DNA from: Bacteroidales bacterium
GTDB taxonomy: Bacteria; Bacteroidota; Bacteroidia; Bacteroidales; B18-G4
Direction of reading: 5' to 3'
DNA length: 10,678 bases
NCBI GenBank assembly: GCA_023145125.1
Contig: JAGLEK010000232.1
Span: 1 to 10,678, forward strand
Shown: piece by piece, positions 1-6,184 of the stretch
Layout of the letters: every line of letters begins with the position of its first letter
Numbering within the stretch: the stretch's first letter is position 1
The notes under the pieces: generated by a model
Seen by the model: only the letters and a program-made list of their open reading frames with translations
Database searches by the model: none
Told to the model about the DNA's origin: nothing
Position numbers and translations under genes: made by a program

Positions 1-63
1 CAAGTATTTCAAGTACTTACAAAACCTTTAGGTTTTTTAACAGTATAAAAGAATAAACCCATT
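1..63 (+). other. Upstream region of cdaA, no gene seen
   Basis: This AT-rich leader precedes cdaA. It holds two small inverted repeats: AAGTA/TACTT at 2-6 and 14-18, and AAAACC/GGTTTT at 21-26 and 31-36. A stop codon (TAA, 46-48) lies in the cdaA frame and limits how far the gene can extend upstream. I looked for the Bacteroidota promoter pattern (TTG, 19-21 bases, TAnnTTTG) and found no convincing match, so the promoter may lie before the window or diverge from consensus. Confidence 0.5.
21..38 (+). terminator. Possible weak intrinsic terminator before cdaA
   Basis: A perfect 6-bp stem, AAAACC (21-26) pairing with GGTTTT (31-36) around a TTTA loop, runs into a T tract covering 33-38. The shape suits a rho-independent terminator for a gene ending before the window. 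The stem is short and AT-rich, so it could be weak or fortuitous. It ends 25 bases before the cdaA start, so it could instead act as a leader hairpin on a cdaA transcript. Confidence 0.35.
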
Positions 64-891
64 TTGACAGACCTTTTTATCACCGGTTTTATTCAGATCA
101 GATGGATTGATATCGTTGACATCTTTCTGGTAGCTGTGCTTTTGTATGAACTGTACAAGTTGCTGAAAGGGACTGTTGCCATCAATATCTTCTTCGGTAT
201 TGTGGCGGTGGTTTTGGTCTGGCAGGTGGTGAATGCCCTGCAGATGGAACTTTTGAGTGAGATACTGGGGGCTTTCATCTCTGTGGGTTTCATTGCCCTG
301 ATCGTAATATTCCAGCCGGAGATCAGGCGCTTCCTGCTTGCCCTGGGCACAACAACTTTTATGCGGAGCAAGGGCAGGAGGTTTCTTTTCTGGCGATTGA
401 ATATACAGGGGCTGCCCGGCATCGATGCCAACGCCATTGTGATGGCCTGCAGCCGCATGGCAGAAATGAAACAGGGTGCCCTGCTGATCCTTACAAGGAA
501 AAACGAATTGAAACAATACATTAACACCGGCGAAGTGATGGAAGCACGCCTGTCGGCACCCTTGCTGGAGAATATATTTTATGGGCAGGGGCCGCTTCAC
601 GATGGTGCCGTAATTATCAACGGGAACACAATTATGGCTGCCGGCTGCATTCTACCGGTATCCGGGAATACAGATATTCCCAAAAGATTGGGGCTGCGAC
701 ACCGTGCTGCAGTGGGCATAACAGAGGTATCCGATGCCATAGCCATCATAGTCTCAGAGGAAAGTGGCAGAATTTCCTACTCAGTTGGTGGTAAACTTAT
801 TTCTAAAGTCAGCGTTGCAGAATTGAAATCATTCCTCGAAGCGGAATTCAATGAAAAACAGCTTGATAAAAGCGAAGAAACCGAAGGCTAA
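64..891 (+). CDS. cdaA: Membrane diadenylate cyclase CdaA (c-di-AMP synthase)
   Basis: CdaA condenses two ATP molecules into the second messenger cyclic di-AMP, which in other bacteria controls potassium and osmolyte transport and cell-wall homeostasis. The 275-residue protein has the family layout: three N-terminal membrane segments (about residues 14-31, 37-57 and 65-84), a linker with FQPEIRR (83-89), then a cytoplasmic DisA_N catalytic domain. The two hallmark motifs are intact: DGA at 180-182 (within GPLHDGAVII) and RHRAA at 212-216. SEESG at 231-235 is also typical. The start is TTG at 64; no ATG or GTG lies between the upstream in-frame stop (46-48) and this codon, and the N-terminus (FIQIRWIDIVDI) fits relatives. 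No cdaR or glmM, the Firmicutes partners, is seen nearby. The gene faces folP, with 11 bases between stop codons. Function is very secure; the exact start is less so. Confidence 0.95.
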   Translation: MTDLFITGFIQIRWIDIVDIFLVAVLLYELYKLLKGTVAINIFFGIVAVVLVWQVVNALQMELLSEILGAFISVGFIALIVIFQPEIRRFLLALGTTTFMRSKGRRFLFWRLNIQGLPGIDANAIVMACSRMAEMKQGALLILTRKNELKQYINTGEVMEARLSAPLLENIFYGQGPLHDGAVIINGNTIMAAGCILPVSGNTDIPKRLGLRHRAAVGITEVSDAIAIIVSEESGRISYSVGGKLISKVSVAELKSFLEAEFNEKQLDKSEETEG

Positions 892-902
892 GGCCCGGGA
901 TT

Positions 903-1724
903 TTATCCTTGTTTTAGATTCTCAACCAACTTAATCGCCTCCACTGCCTCTCTCACATCATGTACTCTCAGGATACCGGCACCTCTCAGCAAAGCTATTG
1001 TATTTAATACTGTTGTGCCATTGATGGCATCTTCCGGATTGATATCCAGTACTTTATTGATCATCGATTTTCTGGATAAGCCCACCAATATGGGGTAACC
1101 AAAGGCTGTAAAACGATCGAGCCTGTTCAACAGGGTATAATTATGTTTAAGAGTTTTTCCAAAGCCGAAACCGGGGTCAAGGATCAGCTGTGACGCGCCA
1201 TGCTTCATAAAGTTATTGATCTGTGATTCGAAAAAGGCAGCGATATCTTCTACCACATCATCATATTTCGGGCCTGTCTGCATATTTCCCGGCTTGCCCT
1301 GTATATGCATCATCACATATGGAACCTTGTGGCTTCCAATAACCCTGGCCATATCAGGGTCGAAGGTACCGCCCGAAATATCATTGATCATATCAGCACC
1401 TGCCTCAAGGCACTTTTCAGCAACTGATGCATGGCAGGTGTCTACGGAGATGCAGATATCCCGATGGGCGGAGCGCATGGATTGTATTACCGGATGTATC
1501 CTGTGCCATTCATCTTCTGCACTGATCTCTTTGGCCCCGGGTCTGCTTGAAGCCCCTCCAATATCAATGATGGCAGCACCGTCGGCGATCATTTTTTCGG
1601 TACGGATGGCATAGTGCTGTTCTGCCTGGTATCTGCCTCCGTCATAGAAAGAATCAGGAGTAATATTCAGGATGCCCATCACAATGGGTGTGTGCAGATC
1701 CGGAAATTTCCCTTTGCTTTTCAT
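903..1724 (-). CDS. folP: Dihydropteroate synthase
   Basis: This cytoplasmic folate enzyme joins p-aminobenzoate to 6-hydroxymethyl-7,8-dihydropterin pyrophosphate, giving dihydropteroate; it is the target of sulfonamides. At 273 residues it is full length, and the TIM-barrel motifs occur in order: MGILNITPDSF (16-26), IIDIGGASSRPGA (52-64), ISVDT (92-96), MINDISGG (112-119), MMHIQGKPGNMQ (138-149), LDPGFGFGKTLKHNY (182-196), ILVGLSRKSMI (212-222) and RVHDVRE (253-259). The loop that reads GGESTRPG in E. coli is GGASSRPG here, with Ser60 replacing the pterin-contacting Thr; I take this as a lineage variant, not a resistance mutation. The ATG at 1724-1722 fits the family N-terminus; no Shine-Dalgarno is visible. 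It is transcribed divergently from the DUF1599 gene and convergently with cdaA. Confidence 0.97.
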   Translation of the reverse strand: MKSKGKFPDLHTPIVMGILNITPDSFYDGGRYQAEQHYAIRTEKMIADGAAIIDIGGASSRPGAKEISAEDEWHRIHPVIQSMRSAHRDICISVDTCHASVAEKCLEAGADMINDISGGTFDPDMARVIGSHKVPYVMMHIQGKPGNMQTGPKYDDVVEDIAAFFESQINNFMKHGASQLILDPGFGFGKTLKHNYTLLNRLDRFTAFGYPILVGLSRKSMINKVLDINPEDAINGTTVLNTIALLRGAGILRVHDVREAVEAIKLVENLKQG

Positions 1725-1747
1725 CCTGTCGGTTTATGAAAATAATG

Positions 1748-1755
1748 TACCTTTA
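1748..1755 (+). promoter_or_regulatory. Candidate -7 element TACCTTTA for the right-hand operon
   Basis: TACCTTTA differs from the Bacteroidota -7 consensus TAnnTTTG only in the last base. Used as a promoter it would start transcription near 1762, giving a leader of about 40 bases that contains the hairpin at 1770-1787. No TTG is found at the expected -33 distance, so this is a weak call. It competes with the candidate at 1764-1795. Confidence 0.22.
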
Positions 1756-1763
1756 TCGCCTTG

Positions 1764-1795
1764 TTGCCTGCGGTCGGTTCCGGCCGCTAATTTAC
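1764..1795 (+). promoter_or_regulatory. Alternative promoter with inverted repeat in its spacer
   Basis: TTG at 1764-1766 is followed after 21 bases by TAATTTAC at 1788-1795, which matches TAnnTT but not the final TG of the Bacteroidota -7 consensus. The spacing is right for the phylum's main sigma factor. If real, the start site would fall at or next to the ATG at 1801, giving a leaderless or nearly leaderless transcript. The inverted repeat at 1770-1787 would then fill the spacer. Confidence 0.22.
1770..1787. repeat. GC-rich near-perfect inverted repeat in divergent intergenic region
   Basis: GCGGTCGG (1770-1777) and CCGGCCGC (1780-1787) are reverse complements except at one position, which would be a G-U pair in RNA, with TT between them. 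It stands out in an otherwise AT-leaning 76-base gap between folP and the DUF1599 gene. It could be a protein-binding site affecting either gene, or an RNA hairpin in the leader of the right-hand operon. The sequence alone does not decide. Confidence 0.5.
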
Positions 1796-1800
1796 GATAT

Positions 1801-2349
1801 ATGATGGAAAAAACCGCACAACAATTTGAAAGCATAATATCACAGTGCAGGGAGGTTTTTACGAAGAAGATGAAAGACTATGGCTTTGCCTGGCGTATTC
1901 TGCGCACACCCTCCCTCACAGATCAGATCTACATCAAAGCAAACAGGATACGGAGCATTGAAAGCAAGGGTGTCAGCAAGGTGGATGAAGGGAATATTCC
2001 GGAATTTATAGGTATCATCAACTATTCAGTGATGGCCTTGATACAGCTTGAACTTGGTGTTGCTGCAGAGGAGGATCTGGATGAAAACAGCGGCATAGAA
2101 TTGTACAACAAATATATCTATGCTGCCAGGGATCTTATGCTGAATAAAAATCATGATTATGATGAGGCCTGGCGCAATATGCGGGTCAGCTCTCTTACCG
2201 ATATTATCCTTATGAAATTGCTTCGGGTGAAACAGATCGAAGATAACAATGGGAAGACTTTTGTTTCGGAAGGCCTGGATGCCAATTATTTCGATATCAT
2301 AAACTACGCTGTTTTTGCACTCATTCAGCTGGAAGAAGGACAGGGATGA
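1801..2349 (+). CDS. DUF1599 protein with two tandem domain copies
   Basis: This 182-residue soluble, alpha-helical protein of unknown function consists almost entirely of two copies of one module, residues 17-86 and 110-180. Shared landmarks are DY...W (26-31 and 119-124), SLTD (38-41 and 131-134), K..R (46-49 and 139-142), IINY (72-75 and 166-169) and ALIQLE (79-84 and 173-178). I recognise this as the DUF1599 family of Bacteroidota, which I believe has also been described as a nucleotide-modification-associated domain; I see nothing here that proves that role. The frame is open upstream to 1672, but that extension overlaps folP antisense and looks non-coding, so ATG 1801 (or the adjacent ATG 1804) is preferred. 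It is the first gene of the right-hand array and overlaps the next gene by four bases. Confidence 0.85.
   Translation: MMEKTAQQFESIISQCREVFTKKMKDYGFAWRILRTPSLTDQIYIKANRIRSIESKGVSKVDEGNIPEFIGIINYSVMALIQLELGVAAEEDLDENSGIELYNKYIYAARDLMLNKNHDYDEAWRNMRVSSLTDIILMKLLRVKQIEDNNGKTFVSEGLDANYFDIINYAVFALIQLEEGQG
1849..2058 (+). repeat. DUF1599 module, copy 1 (protein-level repeat)
   Basis: Residues 17-86 of the protein. It aligns with copy 2 at a constant offset of 93 residues up to residue 54, then 94 after a one-residue indel. It carries DYGFAW, SLTD, IINY and ALIQLE. Confidence 0.85.
2128..2340 (+). repeat. DUF1599 module, copy 2 (protein-level repeat)
   Basis: Residues 110-180 of the protein. It keeps all landmark positions of copy 1: DYDEAW, SLTD, K..R, IINY and ALIQLE. 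Outside these landmarks the copies have diverged considerably, so the duplication is old and not visible as a DNA repeat. Confidence 0.85.
2334..2340 (+). promoter_or_regulatory. AGAAGGA, possible ribosome binding site and coupling signal
   Basis: This purine-rich AGAAGGA lies 5 bases before ATG 2346 and 8 before ATG 2349, inside the end of the DUF1599 gene. It is the only Shine-Dalgarno-like sequence I see before a gene here. With the ATGA stop-start overlap it suggests translational coupling. Bacteroidota often initiate without Shine-Dalgarno pairing, so its role is uncertain. Confidence 0.3.
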
Positions 2350-3461
2350 TGTTCATAAGGAATTTTAGCCGGATGCTCGTCGGCCTGGTATTTATTTTTT
2401 CCGGGACCGTAAAAGGTATTGACCTTCTCGGAACGGCTTATCGTATCGAGGATTATTTTATTGCATATGGCACCGAATGGGCCATCCCGCTGGCTTTGTT
2501 CTTTTCAGTCTTTCTATGTACCCTCGAGTTTGTTCTTGGAATATCATTGCTCTTTAATGCAGGAGTTAAGAGGACATCATGGCTCCTTTTTCCCATGATG
2601 ATATTTTTTACTTTGCTCACGATGGTGGACGCTATCTGGGAACCGGTACCTGACTGTGGCTGCTTCGGGGACGCCATTAAACTTACAAATTGGGAAACCT
2701 TCTATAAAAATATAGTTTTGATCATCTTTACTTCCATCATCTTTTTTGGAAGAAAGAAATTCAAGTCTCCTAAGGCTTTTGGCTACACCTTCCTGGTTCT
2801 TGTGCTGTTTCTGGCCGGTTTCATCTGGTTCTCCAATTACAACCTGAACCATCTGCCCATGATTGATTTCAGGGAGTGGAAGGTTGGCACTGACATGGAG
2901 CCTGAAGGAGGGGGTGAAGCAAAAATTTACCTGATCTATAAGAATAAGGAGACAGGAGAAGAGAAGGAATTCTTTTCGAAGGAATTGCCATGGCAGGATT
3001 CTGTCTGGATGGCTCAATGGGAATTTGTCGACCAGAGAACAGATGATTCGGATGTCTTGAAAATACATGATCTGATCATTGAAAGCGCTGATGGTGAGGA
3101 TTGGACCAAGGCTATTATCGGGAATCCCGACTTCGAGTTCATGGTGATTGCATACGACCTTGAGAGCACTGACCGCGATGCATTTGAACGGGTTAGATCC
3201 TTATTCGCTGAAACTGATGCAGATGGACTATCGATGATCGTGATCACAAGCAGCCTGCCTGAAACCGTAAGTATTTTCAGAAAGGACCTTTTCCTGGATG
3301 ATCACTTATTGTTTTTCTATGGCGATGATACTGTGCTGAAGGCTATGGTGCGGGCTAACCCGGGAGTGATACTCATGAGAGCCGGTATTGTGCTTGCTAA
3401 GTGGCATTATAATGATATTCCTGCATATCAGGATATTAAGGAAGAATTTTTGAATGACTAA
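2346..3461 (+). CDS. BT_3928-type DoxX-like membrane protein with thioredoxin-like C-terminus
   Basis: This 371-residue integral membrane protein resembles the Bacteroidota BT_3928 family, related to DoxX/MauE-type four-helix membrane proteins. Predicted membrane segments are about 10-24, 44-70, 78-98, 119-135 and 146-163. Between segments three and four is DCGCFGD (103-109), with Cys104 and Cys106 as a likely redox or metal-binding pair. After the last segment, residues 175-371 form a soluble domain; 260-360 look thioredoxin-like, with a strand (FMVIAYD), SMIVITSS, then NPGVILM (338-344), whose Pro is placed like the thioredoxin cis-proline, but without a CxxC motif. MauE-like proteins are linked to disulfide chemistry, so a redox role is inference only; the substrate is unknown. 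The gene overlaps the DUF1599 gene through ATGA and ends 5 bases before the permease gene. Confidence 0.87.
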   Translation: MMFIRNFSRMLVGLVFIFSGTVKGIDLLGTAYRIEDYFIAYGTEWAIPLALFFSVFLCTLEFVLGISLLFNAGVKRTSWLLFPMMIFFTLLTMVDAIWEPVPDCGCFGDAIKLTNWETFYKNIVLIIFTSIIFFGRKKFKSPKAFGYTFLVLVLFLAGFIWFSNYNLNHLPMIDFREWKVGTDMEPEGGGEAKIYLIYKNKETGEEKEFFSKELPWQDSVWMAQWEFVDQRTDDSDVLKIHDLIIESADGEDWTKAIIGNPDFEFMVIAYDLESTDRDAFERVRSLFAETDADGLSMIVITSSLPETVSIFRKDLFLDDHLLFFYGDDTVLKAMVRANPGVILMRAGIVLAKWHYNDIPAYQDIKEEFLND

Positions 3462-3466
3462 GACTC

Positions 3467-4543
3467 ATGCTCCGCTTTATTATAAAACGTTTATGGTACG
3501 GATTGCTTGTCCTCTTTGGGGTGGTCACGGTAGTCTTTTTCCTTTTTAATATCCTGCCGGGAGACCCGGCACGCATGATGCTGGGCCAAAGGGCTGATAT
3601 TGCTTCTGTTGAAGCCATCAATAAAGACCTGGGACGTGATAAGCCCTTGCACATACAGTATTTTAATTTTCTGAATGATATTTCTCCCGTCTCTGTTCAT
3701 AATACAATAAACGAGGGTAGCTACTGGTACTTCGATGATGAAAAATATACCGGTGTTGAGCTTATCCCGCTTGGTGGCACCGGCATATTCCTGAAAAAGC
3801 CATATCTCAGGCGTTCGTACCAGAGTCAGCGCAAGGTGTCTGAAATATTGTCTGAAGCCTTTCCTAAAACCATGTTGCTGGCAGGAGTTTCCATTCTTTT
3901 TGCACTCATATTCGGAGTGGGCATCGGTGTTTTGCTGGCGGTGAAAAAAAATGTCATCCTCGACCGGGTTGCACTGGTTTTTTCTGTGCTTGGAATGTCG
4001 ATACCCTCTTTCTTTGCAGCCATTCTCAATGCATGGATATTTGCCTTCGTCCTGGTCGAGTACACCGGACTTAATATGTTTGGCAGCCTGTATTCTGTTG
4101 ATGATTACGGGCGTGGGGAGTACCTCGACCTGAAAAATCTGATCCTTCCTGCATTAACCCTGGGGATAAGGCCATTGGCAATTGTTGTGGAGCTCACCCG
4201 CTCATCTTTGCTGGATGTGCTGGGGCAGGATTATATCCGCACTGCAAAGGCTAAAGGTTTGGGGAAATTCAGGATCATTGGCAAGCATGCATTGAAAAAT
4301 GCACTCAACCCGGTGATAACAGCCGTATCCGGTTGGTTTGCCTCACTGATGGCGGGTGCGGTATTTGTTGAATATGTTTTCGATTGGAAAGGTGTAGGCG
4401 TAGTAATTGTCGACTCGCTTGAAAAGTATGATTTCCCGGTGATCATGGGTGCAGTGCTTTTCATTTCTGTGATTCTGGTAATAATTAATATTTTTGTGGA
4501 TATCATTTATGGCTTCCTTGACCCACGGGTGAGGTTTGCCTGA
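3467..4543 (+). CDS. DppB/OppB-type ABC transporter permease, orphan
   Basis: This is an inner-membrane permease subunit of the peptide/nickel (DppB/OppB) ABC importer family, which moves substrate using ATP hydrolysed by separate subunits. At 358 residues it is slightly longer than usual. It has the N-terminal helix (about 9-29) ending in ILPGDPARMMLG (29-40), a cluster of membrane segments at about 136-200, 224-242, 285-302 and 323-348, and the ATPase-coupling EAA loop at 253-284 (GQDYIRTAKAKGLG, then ALKNALNP). The C-terminal DPRVRF is characteristic. The extracytoplasmic region between helices one and two is about 100 residues, with an aromatic- and glycine-rich insert near 82-118 that seems longer than in E. 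coli DppB. No second permease, ATPase or binding protein is encoded here, so partners must lie elsewhere. The substrate cannot be read from sequence. Confidence 0.92.
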   Translation: MLRFIIKRLWYGLLVLFGVVTVVFFLFNILPGDPARMMLGQRADIASVEAINKDLGRDKPLHIQYFNFLNDISPVSVHNTINEGSYWYFDDEKYTGVELIPLGGTGIFLKKPYLRRSYQSQRKVSEILSEAFPKTMLLAGVSILFALIFGVGIGVLLAVKKNVILDRVALVFSVLGMSIPSFFAAILNAWIFAFVLVEYTGLNMFGSLYSVDDYGRGEYLDLKNLILPALTLGIRPLAIVVELTRSSLLDVLGQDYIRTAKAKGLGKFRIIGKHALKNALNPVITAVSGWFASLMAGAVFVEYVFDWKGVGVVIVDSLEKYDFPVIMGAVLFISVILVIINIFVDIIYGFLDPRVRFA

Positions 4544-4582
4544 TGCAGGCATCATTAAATAATCATAAACAACACTAATACA
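4544..4582 (+). other. AT-rich gap before tpiA
   Basis: This 39-base gap is the longest within the right-hand array and is A/T-rich, typical of upstream regions in Bacteroidota. It could hold a secondary promoter for tpiA, but the best alignment (TTTG at 4535-4538, TAATCATA at 4560-4567) matches the -7 consensus poorly. There is no clear Shine-Dalgarno and no terminator hairpin, so read-through from the permease gene is likely. Confidence 0.35.
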
Positions 4583-5344
4583 ATGAGAAGAAAAATCGTA
4601 GCAGGAAACTGGAAGATGAACATGCGCTTTTCGGAAGCTGACGATCTCCTTACCCTGATCCTTGATGATATTGAAAATAAAGGAATCCCGGAACATGTAG
4701 ATGTTGTGGTCTGTCCACCGGCACTATATCTTGAGCTCGCTACCGATATGGCGTTGGGTAAGCCATTGTTAGTCGGTGCCCAGAATGTTGGTGCATACGA
4801 GAGTGGAGCCTATACCGGTGAGATTTCTGCCGGCATGCTTGAATCGGTTGAGGTGGATTATTGCATCATAGGACATTCTGAGCGAAGGCAGTATTTTTAT
4901 GAATCCAATGCAGATCTTGCTAAAAAGACCGATATCCTGCTTAAGCACGGGATCATACCCATTTTTTGCTGTGGTGAATTGCTCGACGACCGTGAAGATG
5001 ATATGCACATGGAGGTTGTCAGCACACAGCTTGAAGAAGGCCTGTTTCACCTTGAAGAGAGTGATTTCAGTAAAGTGCTCATTGCATATGAACCTGTTTG
5101 GGCTATTGGTACGGGAAAGACCGCCACTCCGGAACAGGCTCAGGAAATGCATGCTTTTATACGTGCCCTGGTGGCTAAAAAATACTCCAAACAAATAGCT
5201 GATGAGTGTTTGATCCTTTATGGCGGGAGCTGTAACGCCGGCAATGCCAAAGAGCTCTTCTCGCAGGAAGATGTTGATGGCGGACTCATTGGCGGAGCTT
5301 CCCTGAAAGTAGAGGATTTTGCCACTATAATCAGATCAGCCTGA
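4583..5344 (+). CDS. tpiA: Triose-phosphate isomerase
   Basis: This cytoplasmic glycolytic enzyme interconverts dihydroxyacetone phosphate and glyceraldehyde 3-phosphate. At 253 residues it is a complete TIM barrel with every catalytic residue present: Asn9 and Lys11 in AGNWKMN (7-13), the electrophile His98 in IIGHSERR (95-102), and the base Glu170 in AYEPVWAIGTGKT (168-180), which also contains the mobile loop 6. The phosphate-binding segments YGGS (213-216) and GLIGGASL (234-241) are intact; the stretch after YGGS reads CNAGNAKELF, a variant I associate with Bacteroidota. The ATG gives the canonical RRKIVAGNWKMN start. The gene lies 39 bases after the permease gene and 6 bases before prmA, so it is very probably co-transcribed with prmA. 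Confidence 0.98.
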   Translation: MRRKIVAGNWKMNMRFSEADDLLTLILDDIENKGIPEHVDVVVCPPALYLELATDMALGKPLLVGAQNVGAYESGAYTGEISAGMLESVEVDYCIIGHSERRQYFYESNADLAKKTDILLKHGIIPIFCCGELLDDREDDMHMEVVSTQLEEGLFHLEESDFSKVLIAYEPVWAIGTGKTATPEQAQEMHAFIRALVAKKYSKQIADECLILYGGSCNAGNAKELFSQEDVDGGLIGGASLKVEDFATIIRSA

Positions 5345-5350
5345 CCCCTT

Positions 5351-6184
5351 ATGAAGATATATTTTGAGGTAAGCATCCCCATAAAAGGGGAACCGGTTGA
5401 GCAAGTCCTGGCTCGCCTTTCTGTACTCGGTTTTGATGGTTTCATGGAAGAGGATGACCAGCTGAAAGCGTATATTGAAAAAGGTGATGTTGAGGCCGGC
5501 AGCCTGCAGGAACTTCTTTCTGATAATGATATCGCCGTTGCAAGGATCGATGAGATCGAAGACAGAAACTGGAATGCAGAATGGGAATCAGATTATGAAC
5601 CGGTGATCATCGACGGGAAGATCATGGTTCGGGCACCCTTTCATGATCCGGTTCCGGGCATTGAATGGGACATTATTATTGAGCCCAAGATGTCGTTCGG
5701 CACAGCACATCATGAAACTACCTCGCAGATGCTTTCTTTGATCGCCCGGATGGACCTGTCCGGGAAAACGGTTTTGGATATGGGCTGTGGTACTGCCGTG
5801 CTTGCCATCCTGGCCGGAAAAAAGGGTGCAGGCAGTATTCTTGCGATAGATAATGATGAATGGGCATACCAAAATTCACTTGAAAACACCCTGCTGAATG
5901 ATACCCCGGATATTGAGGTGCTCTCAGGGGATAGGAAATCCATCGAAAATCGTTATTTTGATATAATATTTGCTAATATTAACCGTAATATATTGTTAGA
6001 GGACATTCCGCATTATGCCGCGGCTTTAAATCCGGGAGGTATCCTGATGATGAGCGGCTTTTACCGGGACGACCTGGAACAGATCAAGAAAAAGAGTGCT
6101 GCGTGCATGCTCAGGCTTGCCGATTCACGTTCAAAAAATAACTGGACTGCTGCTATCTTCATTAAGGATCAGGCGAATGATTAA
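5351..6184 (+). CDS. prmA: Ribosomal protein L11 methyltransferase
   Basis: PrmA is a cytoplasmic S-adenosylmethionine-dependent enzyme that methylates lysines and the N-terminus of ribosomal protein L11. The 277-residue protein has the two-part family layout: an N-terminal substrate-binding domain (1 to about 65), a linker, and a Rossmann-fold catalytic domain. Visible motifs are NWNAEWESDYEP (73-84), the PrmA-typical MSFGTAHHETT (114-124), SAM-binding motif I VLDMGCGTAVLAI (141-153), acidic Asp167 in AIDND ending strand two, and FANINRNILL (207-216) in the position of the NPPY-like motif. The N-terminal domain is shorter than in E. coli PrmA (293 residues overall), as is usual in Bacteroidota. 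It starts 6 bases after tpiA, and its 3' end overlaps the next gene by 8 bases. Confidence 0.95.
   Translation: MKIYFEVSIPIKGEPVEQVLARLSVLGFDGFMEEDDQLKAYIEKGDVEAGSLQELLSDNDIAVARIDEIEDRNWNAEWESDYEPVIIDGKIMVRAPFHDPVPGIEWDIIIEPKMSFGTAHHETTSQMLSLIARMDLSGKTVLDMGCGTAVLAILAGKKGAGSILAIDNDEWAYQNSLENTLLNDTPDIEVLSGDRKSIENRYFDIIFANINRNILLEDIPHYAAALNPGGILMMSGFYRDDLEQIKKKSAACMLRLADSRSKNNWTAAIFIKDQAND

Noticed and set aside
37..600. 187-codon open frame on the minus strand across cdaA
   Set aside because: It lies entirely antisense to a well-supported cdaA, its translation is rich in His, Gln and Pro with no recognisable domain, and it has no start context.
892..907. Possible bidirectional terminator between cdaA and folP
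   Set aside because: Only 4-bp pairings (such as GGAT/ATCC around TTT) can be drawn, too short to support a terminator.
1550..1560. folP GGASSRPG loop as a sulfonamide-resistance change
   Set aside because: Ser for Thr is conservative and, as I recall, this loop varies naturally in Bacteroidota; no other resistance-type change or transfer signature is visible.
1216..1614. 132-codon open frame on the plus strand inside folP
   Set aside because: It is antisense to conserved folP motifs and its product shows only the Ser/Ile/Cys-rich composition expected of a shadow frame.
1672..1800. N-terminal extension of the DUF1599 frame
   Set aside because: The 43 extra codons overlap folP antisense and the intergenic promoter region and look unlike a protein domain; two ATGs at 1801 and 1804 give the expected start.
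2577..3068. 163-codon minus-strand frame inside the BT_3928-type gene
   Set aside because: It is antisense to a conserved gene with clear membrane and thioredoxin-like patterns; no independent coding evidence was found.
5950..5975. Internal promoter in prmA for the downstream gene
   Set aside because: AT-rich TATTTTG and TAATATTTG sequences are off by one base in spacing from TAnnTTTG and fall in codons of the conserved NINRN region.
6096..6176. Earlier start for the large exported protein inside prmA
   Set aside because: The 27 extra residues are a frame-shadow of prmA and would bury the signal peptide; ATG 6177 gives a standard Sec signal peptide.
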